Of a stretch of 42,359 nucleotides of DNA, positions 15,636 to 23,205 are shown piece by piece; within the stretch, counting starts at the first letter, position 1, and every line of letters starts with the position of its first letter. The position numbers were made by a program, and so were the translations under genes. The notes under the pieces are model-generated. The model had not been told where the DNA came from. It worked only from the letters and a program-made list of their open reading frames with translations, and made no database searches. The DNA comes from Candidatus Gastranaerophilales bacterium (GTDB lineage Bacteria; Cyanobacteriota; Vampirovibrionia; Gastranaerophilales; Gastranaerophilaceae): contig CALUYU010000015.1 in NCBI GenBank assembly GCA_944325075.1, positions 1 to 42,359 of the forward strand, given 5' to 3'.

Positions 15636-16457
15636 CTATAGATAAGGGTAGTCATCTTTGATTTCCCAACCGTCAAATTCTATGAGTCTCCCGCATCTTT
15701 GCGCATAAAGTTTACAATCTTCCAATATATCTGTTCTGTTCTTATTTTCAAATCGCATCAAATTGGCTCCTCCGGTTAAGGTCCAGTTTTCGCACATAAT
15801 GAATTTGGCCTTATTGGCAAATGGAATTTCTGAAACGAATATATCTTTTCCAACGGTATTTTTACCTTGTGGCCCGTTAATGTCCATATATAAGACCATC
15901 CCTCTTACAATCATTTTTCCTGTAACCGGATCTTGCGGGCTGGTATCCGCTGCTAATAGAATAACTGTCCCATTGTTAAGTCTTATAATCGGGCCGGAAT
16001 TGTCTAAATTGAACCATACTGAACCATCCGGAAAAACAATAGGTGTCTTGTACCCTAATTGTTTAAGAGTTGTAGTTTCAGTAAGCTGTGCTCCTGTCAA
16101 ATAAGGCATAATATATTTTTTTGCTATTTGAACCCTGAGTGCTCTGTTAGATGTTGTTTCATATTCTTGTTTGGCGTTACTTACTAAATCCCACTCCGCT
16201 ATCTCTCCACTATGCGCTTCCGCCATCCTAACTACATTGCTCATAATATTAAAATTAACCTTAAGTCTGTTAGTAATGACGTGTTTTTCGTAATTTTGAA
16301 TAAGTGTCGGAAGTGTCAGCGCCGCAACCACTCCAATAACACCTAAAGTTATTAAAACTTCAGCAAGAGTAAACGCCATTTTAGCCGCATGGCCAATAAC
16401 ACGCCGATTTGCAGTTCTGTACGCCACAAGAATATTAGTATCTTTTTTAATTTTCAT
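15636..16457 (-). CDS. Prepilin-like protein, paralogue A
   Basis: Type IV prepilin/pseudopilin-like protein, 273 aa. An unusually long basic leader (about 27 residues) precedes the cleavage site KMA/FTLAEVLITLGVIGVVAALTLP; the hydrophobic helix is followed by a pilin-like globular domain that ends FDGWEIKDDYPYL. It has only one copy of FTLAE, unlike its two paralogues in the window. GGAGG lies 5 bp before the ATG, with a TTGAAT-17-TATAAT promoter directly upstream. It is about half identical, by eye, to the gene at 16815-17645, and both share a near-identical upstream cassette, so they arose by tandem duplication. Surface pilus, secretion or adhesion roles are all possible. Confidence 0.85.
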   Translation of the reverse strand: MKIKKDTNILVAYRTANRRVIGHAAKMAFTLAEVLITLGVIGVVAALTLPTLIQNYEKHVITNRLKVNFNIMSNVVRMAEAHSGEIAEWDLVSNAKQEYETTSNRALRVQIAKKYIMPYLTGAQLTETTTLKQLGYKTPIVFPDGSVWFNLDNSGPIIRLNNGTVILLAADTSPQDPVTGKMIVRGMVLYMDINGPQGKNTVGKDIFVSEIPFANKAKFIMCENWTLTGGANLMRFENKNRTDILEDCKLYAQRCGRLIEFDGWEIKDDYPYL

Positions 16458-16476
16458 ATACCCTCCAGTTAAATAT

Positions 16477-16505
16477 ATTATACCATATTAAAAACCTTAA
16501 TTCAA
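16477..16505 (-). promoter_or_regulatory. Promoter of prepilin paralogue A
   Basis: Minus strand: TTGAAT, 17-bp spacer, TATAAT, ending 19 bp before the ATG, which implies a very short 5' UTR. Confidence 0.75.
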
Positions 16506-16572
16506 TATAAGTCATAAATAAAATTCCGCAGTACAAATCTGTGAAATAAATTAATTTCACCAAAATCAATTC

Positions 16573-16741
16573 TGCAAAACAAAAAACTTCTTAAATAATG
16601 ATACAGCAAAGCGTGAAAAACGTTACTAAAACTGCTAAAACCGGAGCTGTAACAAGTGCAAAGTCTCTTATACCAAGGGATTACACCCTTAGTCAGCCCC
16701 CCCCCCCATCGGGGAAATCCGCACTATGATTGGGTTTTGCA
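16573..16741. other. 169-nt inverted-repeat-bounded core element, copy A
   Basis: Bounded by TGCAAAAC and GTTTTGCA. It contains internal hairpins (AAGGG-TGTAAT-CCCTT and CCCC-GAT-GGGG on the minus strand) and a C11 homopolymer at 16697-16707. It is identical to copy B except for one base near the end. On the plus strand it can encode a 43-residue peptide beginning MIQQSVKNV whose C-terminus depends on the length of the C tract; no ribosome site is seen. It may be a non-autonomous mobile element, a structured RNA or an upstream control element. Confidence 0.55.
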
Positions 16742-16814
16742 TATATAGCACCTCCACGGTAAATACTATAATTACTTTTTTATTATACCATATATGTTTA
16801 AAATATTCAATTGT

Positions 16815-17645
16815 TTACCACCACGGGTAATCGTCTTTGATTTGCCATCCGTCAAATTGGATAAGCGCCCCGCAATATGTTCCGGTCGTTTTACAACTAG
16901 TCATTAAGGTGTTTCTGTTAACGAGTTCTAATGTTATTTGTTGCGTGTTACTATCAAATCCATAATTTTGGAAAAATATTAATTTAGTGTTATTAGCATA
17001 AGGTACTGTTGCCATGAATACATCTTTCCCTAAAGTATTTGAACCATTTGGCCCGTCAATATCAATAGTGAAAGTCATTCCCATTAAGTATTGTCTTCCA
17101 GTATCAGGCACATTGTTTGTTGATATTCCGATAAGCATTACTGTACCGTTTTTTAGTGTTAATATAGGGCCTGAGGCTGTTACCGGAGCATATGTTGAAC
17201 TACCTCTCTTCCACATAATAGGCCTTTTATATCCTAATTGAGCTAATGTTTTTGTTTCTGAATATTGAGCTCCGCTAAGGTATGGTAAAATGTATTTCTT
17301 AACAATTTCGCCAGCTTGTAATTTTGCGTTGGCTTTGTCATCCGATGAATAATCGGTATCATAATGACTACTTGTTTCTTCCCAAGATGTTATGTCCCCA
17401 TATTCTGCTTCGGCCATTCTTATTGCATTACTCAAAATATTATAGTTAACTTTTAATCTGTTGACTGTAACATGTTTCTGGTAATTTTGAATAAGATTGG
17501 GTAGCGTAAGTGCGGCAACAACACCTATAACGCCTAAAGTAATTAAAACCTCAGCCAGTGTAAACGCGACTTTGCGAGGCGGGTGGTCGTGTTGTGAAAA
17601 AACTTCTCCTAATGTGAATCTGTTTTCATTTTTCATCTTTATCAT
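16815..17645 (-). CDS. Prepilin-like protein, paralogue B, with one extra signal repeat
   Basis: Prepilin-like protein of 276 aa from the ATG at 17645, chosen because GGAGG lies 4 bp before it (an upstream TTG would add five residues but contain that ribosome site). The N-terminus has one 18-residue unit, FTLGEVFSQHDHPPRKVA, and then the true signal FTLAEVLITLGVIGVVAALTLP. The globular part parallels paralogue A (NRLKVNYNILSNAIRMAEAE, KKYILPYLSGAQ, LGYKRP, DIDGPNGSNTLGKD) and ends FDGWQIKDDYPWW. Its promoter and upstream cassette copy B match those of paralogue A. The conserved C-terminal GW-x-IKDDYP motif may matter for folding or sorting. Confidence 0.85.
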   Translation of the reverse strand: MIKMKNENRFTLGEVFSQHDHPPRKVAFTLAEVLITLGVIGVVAALTLPNLIQNYQKHVTVNRLKVNYNILSNAIRMAEAEYGDITSWEETSSHYDTDYSSDDKANAKLQAGEIVKKYILPYLSGAQYSETKTLAQLGYKRPIMWKRGSSTYAPVTASGPILTLKNGTVMLIGISTNNVPDTGRQYLMGMTFTIDIDGPNGSNTLGKDVFMATVPYANNTKLIFFQNYGFDSNTQQITLELVNRNTLMTSCKTTGTYCGALIQFDGWQIKDDYPWW

Positions 17646-17664
17646 TAATCCTCCAATCAAATAT

Positions 17665-17693
17665 ATTATACCATATTAAAAACCTTAGTTCAA
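17665..17693 (-). promoter_or_regulatory. Promoter of prepilin paralogue B
   Basis: Minus strand: TTGAAC, 17-bp spacer, TATAAT, ending 19 bp before the ATG, as in paralogue A. Confidence 0.75.
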
Positions 17694-17760
17694 TATAAGT
17701 CATAAATAGAATTCCGCAGTGCAGAGCGGTGAAATAAATTAATTTCACTAAAATCAATTC

Positions 17761-17929
17761 TGCAAAACAAAAAACTTCTTAAATAATGATACAGCAAAGC
17801 GTGAAAAACGTTACTAAAACTGCTAAAACCGGAGCTGTAACAAGTGCAAAGTCTCTTATACCAAGGGATTACACCCTTAGTCAGCCCCCCCCCCCATCGG
17901 GGAAATCCGCACTATGATTAGGTTTTGCA
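17761..17929. other. 169-nt inverted-repeat-bounded core element, copy B
   Basis: Same element as at 16573-16741: ends TGCAAAAC / GTTTTGCA, internal hairpins, C11 tract. One base differs (GATTA versus GATTG near the right end). Confidence 0.55.
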
Positions 17930-18003
17930 AAGTTTTCTGTTTCACTAAATCCTCCAGACTGTCTTAATTATTATAACTTATTTTGTTATAATATTCAAGT
18001 ATA

Positions 18004-19233
18004 TTATCTATTCTGACTTATCATTTTTGAAAGCAGATTTTTTGCAGTTTGAAGCTGTACATCTTCTCGGTTTCGAATATTTTTTTCGGTAAATTGTACT
18101 TCAATATCTGGTTTTATACCTTTTTTGTTAATATCAGTTCCTGCTGGGGTAAGGTACTTTGCGACTGTAAGATTTAATCCGGTCTCGTTTTCAAGCGGGA
18201 TAATTTTTTGAACCATACCTTTTCCAAATGTTTTTGTTCCCACAAGTTTTGCTCGCTTGTAGTCTTTCAATGCGCCGGATAGAATTTCACTGGCGCTGGC
18301 ACTGCCTCCATCGACAAGTACTACTACCGGTTTTTTTATTTCAAGATCAGTTTCCTGAGCCTGAATGTCATATTTATAGCCGTTTCTTCCCACAATACTT
18401 ACAATTTTCCCGTGCGGAATAAATAAATTTGCGATGAATATTGCGTTTGGCAAAAGTCCGCCGGTATTGCCGCGTAAATCTATTACCAGTCCGTCGGTAT
18501 CTTTAGTTTTCTCTATTGCTTCCAAAAATTCATTTGGAGTGGTAGAGCCAATGAAACTGCTTATTTGTATATAGCCAATATTGCTATCTACCGAGCTTTT
18601 TACAGTTTTTATTTTTATTTCTTTTCTTACAACTTTTTTGGTAAACTTGTCTTTATTTCTAAGAATAGTCAGCTGTACAAATGTATTTTCCGGCCCTCTG
18701 ACAAGGTTTGCTACCTCTGCAATTGATAATCCGTTGGCATCTTTTCCGTCAATATCAAGTATTATATCTCCGGCTTGTAAATTTGCATTTTGTGCGGGAG
18801 TTCCGTCAATAACGTTTATTATATGGATTTTCCCGGCTATTGATGAAATATTTACACCAATTCCGGAAATTTTTGAACTTATTGAAGTATTTTGATCGTT
18901 GTATTCGGTCTTGTTCATGAACCTTGAGTAAGGATCATTCAGACTGGCAAGCATTGTATCAATGGCTACTTTTGCGTCTTCATCACTTTTAATCTTGCCA
19001 TCATACCTGTTTTCCCATCTTGACCAATCCTGATTGTTCATTGTCGGATCATAGTAGTTTGTCTTTATTACTTTCCATACATTATCAACAAGTTTTTGAG
19101 GAGAAATATGGTCATGGTTTACCATTTCCTCTGTTTCTGTGTATACCGGGTGATTAATGTTCATGAATACTTTGTTTAGAACAAACAAAGTAAAAACCAT
19201 GACTATAAAAATATATAACTCTTTTCTCTTCAT
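18004..19233 (-). CDS. C-terminal processing peptidase (S41 family)
   Basis: A membrane-anchored serine protease that trims or degrades envelope proteins from the C-terminus. Numbered from the upstream TTG at 19251, which precedes this start by six codons: membrane anchor (about 12-28); PDZ domain (about 125-205, GIGVNI...GDIILDIDGKDANGL); S41 core with YIQISSFIG, DLRGNTGGLL; catalytic Ser319 in GGSASASE and Lys344 in TFGKGMVQ, exactly 25 residues apart as in CtpB. I prefer the ATG at 19233 (MKRKELYIF), which gives a normal n-region. It is 68 bp after the HEALH-motif gene and likely cotranscribed. Substrates are unknown. Confidence 0.93.
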   Translation of the reverse strand: MKRKELYIFIVMVFTLFVLNKVFMNINHPVYTETEEMVNHDHISPQKLVDNVWKVIKTNYYDPTMNNQDWSRWENRYDGKIKSDEDAKVAIDTMLASLNDPYSRFMNKTEYNDQNTSISSKISGIGVNISSIAGKIHIINVIDGTPAQNANLQAGDIILDIDGKDANGLSIAEVANLVRGPENTFVQLTILRNKDKFTKKVVRKEIKIKTVKSSVDSNIGYIQISSFIGSTTPNEFLEAIEKTKDTDGLVIDLRGNTGGLLPNAIFIANLFIPHGKIVSIVGRNGYKYDIQAQETDLEIKKPVVVLVDGGSASASEILSGALKDYKRAKLVGTKTFGKGMVQKIIPLENETGLNLTVAKYLTPAGTDINKKGIKPDIEVQFTEKNIRNREDVQLQTAKNLLSKMISQNR

Positions 19234-19319
19234 ACAAGTATTAAACACCAAGATATTTTTATAATCAATATACTTTTTATGTAGTTTAAATGAGTAATTA
19301 AATTTTTATTGATTATAAA

Positions 19320-19994
19320 TTACAAATCTTCAAACCCTGGTGATGTTTGTGGAAGATTTTTGTAGCCCTTATTTGAATGAACTGTTTTTTTTATGTATTT
19401 ATTTGAATAATTTCCTTTTTCAAACAGCTGTTTTAAAGTATTTTCCCTTGTCACAAGCGGATGAAGATTTTCACTGCTTTCAGGGTATATTCTCAGGATA
19501 TCGCACCAGACAGAAGCCTCCATTGTCCATGCATAAGTTTCTTCCGCTAATGAATTATACTCATCCTGGTGTAATGCTTCATGAGCCAGCAGCGCAGCAA
19601 GTGCTCCCGGAGGCGCGTCTTTATGTCTAGGATTTATGAATATATATAATTTTTTCCCTTTTTTCCACCCTAAAGCATCAAAACTACTGTAATCCTGATT
19701 TATTTCTCCCAGATTTTTAAACTGGATTTTAACCGGACGGCGGCTTAAGTTCTCTCCCAAAATTGCATTTCTCGAAAATTCTCCATTTGTACCTTTAAGC
19801 ATATCCAGTGCAACATAAATTACGGTGTCATCTCCGACAGATTTATAAACCGGCGTTATTTGTTTTACATATTCTTTTGTATATTTTTTAGGAAAATTTG
19901 CAGGTATAACAATATCATCGGACTTTGCCAAAACCGGCATCATAAACAATGCCTGCCCAAGTGTAAGTGTTAATATGATTCTTCTTAAATCCAT
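19320..19994 (-). CDS. Exported protein with HExxH motif, putative metallopeptidase
   Basis: 224 aa with an N-terminal signal peptide (hydrophobic about 5-20, cleavage probably after VLA). The mature part carries LLAHEALHQDEYNSLAEE: H138-E139-A-L-H142, the zincin HExxH motif, with E151/E152 downstream as candidate third zinc ligand. This suggests a periplasmic zinc peptidase, but I recognise no defined family, and similar motifs occur in inactive proteins. GAGGAGAG lies before the ATG. It sits between the TPR gene and the S41 peptidase, so two envelope protease candidates may be in one transcript. Confidence 0.6.
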   Translation of the reverse strand: MDLRRIILTLTLGQALFMMPVLAKSDDIVIPANFPKKYTKEYVKQITPVYKSVGDDTVIYVALDMLKGTNGEFSRNAILGENLSRRPVKIQFKNLGEINQDYSSFDALGWKKGKKLYIFINPRHKDAPPGALAALLAHEALHQDEYNSLAEETYAWTMEASVWCDILRIYPESSENLHPLVTRENTLKQLFEKGNYSNKYIKKTVHSNKGYKNLPQTSPGFEDL

Positions 19995-20069
19995 ATAATA
20001 AGCTCTCCTCTAAGATTCACAGCCCTAATATATCAATATTATACTAATATTAATTTGAACGTCAAATTT

Positions 20070-21647
20070 TTATTTTCTGTTCAATGCCGCAAATTCTCTA
20101 TATAAAATTTTATATTCTTCTGAATTATTTATACTTTCTGCTTCCTTAATGTATTCAAAAGCGGTTTTATTATCACCGGATAATTTGTATATTTCTGCCA
20201 TTTTTGCATAATACTTTGCATTATTTACATCGAGAATTATGGCTCTTTTCATGCACTCAATTGCCTCTTCATAATCTTCTTCTTCCAGTCTTACAAGTGC
20301 AAGGTAGTAATAACCTTCTGAAGTGTTAATATCTACCGATATTGCCTGCTGTGAGAACTCTTTTGTTTGAGCAAAATCTTTATTTAAATATGCTGCCTGT
20401 GCTCCAAGAATATAGCCATATATATAATTTTCATTTTTTTCTAAAACGTTTTTGGCAATTTCTATTGCCTTTTCATATTTTTTTTCTTTAATATATATAT
20501 CGCCAAGATCACATTGATATTTTAAATTTTCCGGTTCACGTTCCAATACCTGCTGCATATATTTTTCCGCAAACGAATATTTGCCAAGTTCACTCTCGAT
20601 TTTGGCAAGTGAGCATAGTGTAAAATTATTATCACACCCCTCTTTTAGATTTGATAAAAGTATGTTTTCCGCTTCAAGAAATCTTTTTTCATGTAACAGC
20701 AGCAGTGCCCTGATTACTTTTGCATTATAGTACTTACCATTAATCTCATGAATATAATCTATTTCCTTTTTAGCTTTTTCGTATTCTTTGTGTTCCAGAT
20801 ATATGTATGCAAGAGAATATCTATAATCAAGATTATCAGGAGTTATACATATAGCCTTTTTATATGACGCAACAGATTCTTCATACCAGCCGTTTAAGTA
20901 GTAGGCATTTCCAAGATTATTAAGATATAATGGATTTTTAGTGTCCGTATTCGCCGCCTTGGAAAAATATTTAATAGCCTCAATGAAATTTAAATCCTCC
21001 ATCGCAAATAATCCAAGGTAATTTAAAACTTCAGGAGCTTCTGATATTTTGGAAAGTTTTAGAAAGATTTCTTTTGATTTAGAAAATTCATTACGGTCAA
21101 AAAGAATTTTTCCTTTTAGAATTTCGCAATCTATGTTGTCGGGGTTGATTGATAGTGCTTTTTCAATAATTTGTTCTGCTTTATCATTATTTTGGCTTTT
21201 GTAATAAGCGTTTGCATATTCAAAAAGACACCTGTCACTTTTTTCAATTTCAGGCATATATTTTGATAATTCTTCAAACAATCCGAGTTTTCCATAAAGC
21301 TTGACAATATCAACAAGGTTCTTCTCTGAATTATCAATCGAATAGATTTTTTCAGCAGTATCTTTAGCAGACGCAATTTCGTTTTGATTTATATAAATAT
21401 TTTTTAAAAGAGTTAATGTTTCTATGTGGTTTGGAGTTACCTCAAGAACTTTCTCCGCATATTGAATAGCTCGTGGATAATTTAAAAGCAGATAATAAAG
21501 TTCTCCTATCTGATAAAGTAATTCAGTGTTATCAGGTTCTATTGCAAGTGCCTTGTATAACATTTCAATTGATTGCTTGTAACATTCCTGGTTTTTTAAT
21601 TCAAATGCTCGTTTTATATAATTTAAAATTTCTTCATTTTGAGACAT
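20070..21647 (-). CDS. TPR-repeat protein
   Basis: 525 aa made almost wholly of tetratricopeptide repeats (about 14 by eye, residues 5-515), with the TPR pattern in units such as LYLNNLGNAYYLNGWYEESV and AYIYLEHKEYEKAKKEID. There is no signal peptide or membrane segment and no catalytic domain, so it is likely a cytoplasmic scaffold for protein-protein contacts. The ATG follows the stop of the DivIC/FtsB-like gene directly, with CCGGAG upstream, so the two are translationally coupled; a role at the division site or envelope is possible but unproven. Confidence 0.9.
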   Translation of the reverse strand: MSQNEEILNYIKRAFELKNQECYKQSIEMLYKALAIEPDNTELLYQIGELYYLLLNYPRAIQYAEKVLEVTPNHIETLTLLKNIYINQNEIASAKDTAEKIYSIDNSEKNLVDIVKLYGKLGLFEELSKYMPEIEKSDRCLFEYANAYYKSQNNDKAEQIIEKALSINPDNIDCEILKGKILFDRNEFSKSKEIFLKLSKISEAPEVLNYLGLFAMEDLNFIEAIKYFSKAANTDTKNPLYLNNLGNAYYLNGWYEESVASYKKAICITPDNLDYRYSLAYIYLEHKEYEKAKKEIDYIHEINGKYYNAKVIRALLLLHEKRFLEAENILLSNLKEGCDNNFTLCSLAKIESELGKYSFAEKYMQQVLEREPENLKYQCDLGDIYIKEKKYEKAIEIAKNVLEKNENYIYGYILGAQAAYLNKDFAQTKEFSQQAISVDINTSEGYYYLALVRLEEEDYEEAIECMKRAIILDVNNAKYYAKMAEIYKLSGDNKTAFEYIKEAESINNSEEYKILYREFAALNRK

Positions 21648-22091
21648 TTATTTTTCTCCGGTTTTATTTTTCTTTTTCTTATGTTCTTTGGCTTTAGCTG
21701 ATTCCTGAGATGTGTTATTTATTATGACAAGAACTTCCTTTTCTCCAGCCATTTTTAAATTATTTCTGGCAATTTCTTCCAGGCTTGATGTCTTAGAGAA
21801 CAATTTTATATCACTTTTTAAATCCTTATTCCGTTGTTCAGCTTCATCTCTAACACGTCTCATTGTGTTAATTTTGCTTTTATAAGATATGGTTTTTGAA
21901 ATGTTTAAAATAGCGCCAAATCCTACTTGAACAAGACAAAACAGCAGTACAAATGTTAAAAAGGAATAATAAAATCCAATTTTTTGTTTATGTTTTTTCG
22001 ATTTTCGTTTGGATTTCTCTGCTATTTTGGGATTAGTTTTTTCAACTTTTGGCTGCGGAGAAATCCCATTTTTATCTTGTTCACTTCCCAT
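21648..22091 (-). CDS. Septum formation initiator (FtsB/DivIC-like) protein
   Basis: 147 aa with bitopic division-protein topology: a highly basic cytoplasmic tail (about 15-38), one membrane helix (about 39-65) and an extracytoplasmic coiled coil (about 66-105) ending in LEEIARNNLKMAGEKEVLVII, the conserved end of the DivIC/FtsB family. Such proteins link FtsL and FtsQ in the divisome. A Lys-rich C-terminal tail is extra. It is translationally coupled to the TPR gene that follows. Confidence 0.82.
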   Translation of the reverse strand: MGSEQDKNGISPQPKVEKTNPKIAEKSKRKSKKHKQKIGFYYSFLTFVLLFCLVQVGFGAILNISKTISYKSKINTMRRVRDEAEQRNKDLKSDIKLFSKTSSLEEIARNNLKMAGEKEVLVIINNTSQESAKAKEHKKKKNKTGEK

Positions 22092-22154
22092 TATGCAAGC
22101 TCCTGGTATTATTATATTAAAAATAACAGCAGGTGTCCAGAATTATTTTAAAAG

Positions 22155-23066
22155 TTACCATTTAAATTGTGTTGAAAACTTAAGTTGAGATTTTATGACT
22201 GCGCGATTTTCATCATATGTTTGACCGGCTCCAAATTCAAACCTTACGCGATCTGTTTTTGTAGGCTTTATAGAAAGGATTAAGGAATTTTCTTTTCTGT
22301 TTCTTGTTATATCAGAAGTAAGAACATCTTTTATTGATATGTGATCATTTAGTTTAAATTCCGGTGCAAATGAAAATTTATCAACCACAGTACTATAGGA
22401 TACCCCGGAATTTTTGTCATATGACGAGCTTAATGAAAAATATTTTTTTTCATATTTTGTAAAGAATGAAGTTGTAAATCCAAGATCTGAGGTGTCAATA
22501 CTTTCATTGTATGCTGTTCCAAATGAAAAATCTCCATATGTAGTAACTGCTGAAGTATCTAAAGGAGCTATATTATATGAAATATCATCAGTTTTTGAAT
22601 ATACACTCCGGGCAAAATTTGTTTGAGGAAGTTTATGTATTGCATCTGAGGCTTTTAATGTTTCAAATTCTTGCGGAACACTTAAATTTAAAACAAAGTC
22701 CTTATCAGGTTTTTTTAGTATTATGTCATTAGAGCCTTCACTGTATTCAATATATCCCTTTGCAACCGGTTCATCAAACAGTTCTATTACATCTCCTGTT
22801 TCTTCCGGAATTGGTTCGGCTGTTTCATCATCACCAATCCCTGAGTTATCTTCTAAATTTATTTCTTCTTGTCTTAGCGGTTTATCAGGAATTTCCCATA
22901 TAAATATATTTTTTAAATGAGACTCTTCCGGTAAAGACTCTGTATTTATTGTATTCTTTACTTCTTCTGCATACTTTATTTGCAAATCTTCTGATGCTAT
23001 AGAAGGCAGGCAGAATAAGCTGAATAATAAAGCTGTAAATAAAAATTTTTTCATACCCCTCTTCAT
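22155..23066 (-). CDS. Probable outer-membrane beta-barrel protein of unknown function
   Basis: 303 aa. A signal peptide (KKFLFTALLFSLFCLPSIAS) is followed by an acidic, proline-rich linker (about 30-120) and a C-terminal region (about 155-303) of alternating polar/hydrophobic strands with many aromatics (DFSFGTAYNES, GFTTSFFTKYEKKYFSLSSS, RVRFEFGAGQTY), ending in ...FSTQFKW with the terminal aromatic typical of BAM substrates. I recognise no specific family. Two ATGs are possible (residues 1 and 5). It lies upstream of the DivIC/TPR pair on the same strand. The 139 bp before it hold a CCGTTT-AAAT-AAACGG hairpin (23148-23163) without a T run. Confidence 0.65.
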   Translation of the reverse strand: MKRGMKKFLFTALLFSLFCLPSIASEDLQIKYAEEVKNTINTESLPEESHLKNIFIWEIPDKPLRQEEINLEDNSGIGDDETAEPIPEETGDVIELFDEPVAKGYIEYSEGSNDIILKKPDKDFVLNLSVPQEFETLKASDAIHKLPQTNFARSVYSKTDDISYNIAPLDTSAVTTYGDFSFGTAYNESIDTSDLGFTTSFFTKYEKKYFSLSSSYDKNSGVSYSTVVDKFSFAPEFKLNDHISIKDVLTSDITRNRKENSLILSIKPTKTDRVRFEFGAGQTYDENRAVIKSQLKFSTQFKW

Positions 23067-23205
23067 ATTGTTATTGTAGTCTTATTTTTCGGTTTCGTCA
23101 AATATTTTAATTATTAACCATGGGGATTATTGCCATAATTAATTTCCCCGTTTAAATAAACGGATTATCATTGTATGTTACAGTAAGAATGTTCTTTAAC
23201 CCCAA

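Larger units (their letters stand above)
16471..16741 (-). repeat. Upstream cassette copy A (direct repeat)
   Basis: About 270 bp match 17659-17929 with 8 substitutions and no indels by hand count. The copy includes the gene's promoter, the dyad GTGAAAT-N6-ATTTCAC (16541-16560) and the 169-nt core (16573-16741). The 357 bp between the two prepilin genes hold nothing else apart from an AT-rich stretch. Confidence 0.9.
17659..17929 (-). repeat. Upstream cassette copy B (direct repeat)
   Basis: The second copy lies 1188 bp from copy A, at the same position relative to its gene. It includes the promoter, the GTGAAAT-N6-ATTTCAC dyad (17729-17748), the core element (17761-17929) and an identical C11 tract (17885-17895). 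The 5' flank (17930-18003) is AT-rich without clear features. Confidence 0.9.

Noticed and set aside
16573-16741. Confident call of a 43-aa gene in the cassette core
   Set aside because: No ribosome site or promoter on the plus strand and only two near-identical copies to judge from, so it is kept as a possibility only.
23148-23163. Terminator between the GH77 gene and the outer-membrane-like gene
   Set aside because: CCGTTT/AAACGG is a short stem without a following T run, and it lies upstream of the start of the latter gene.
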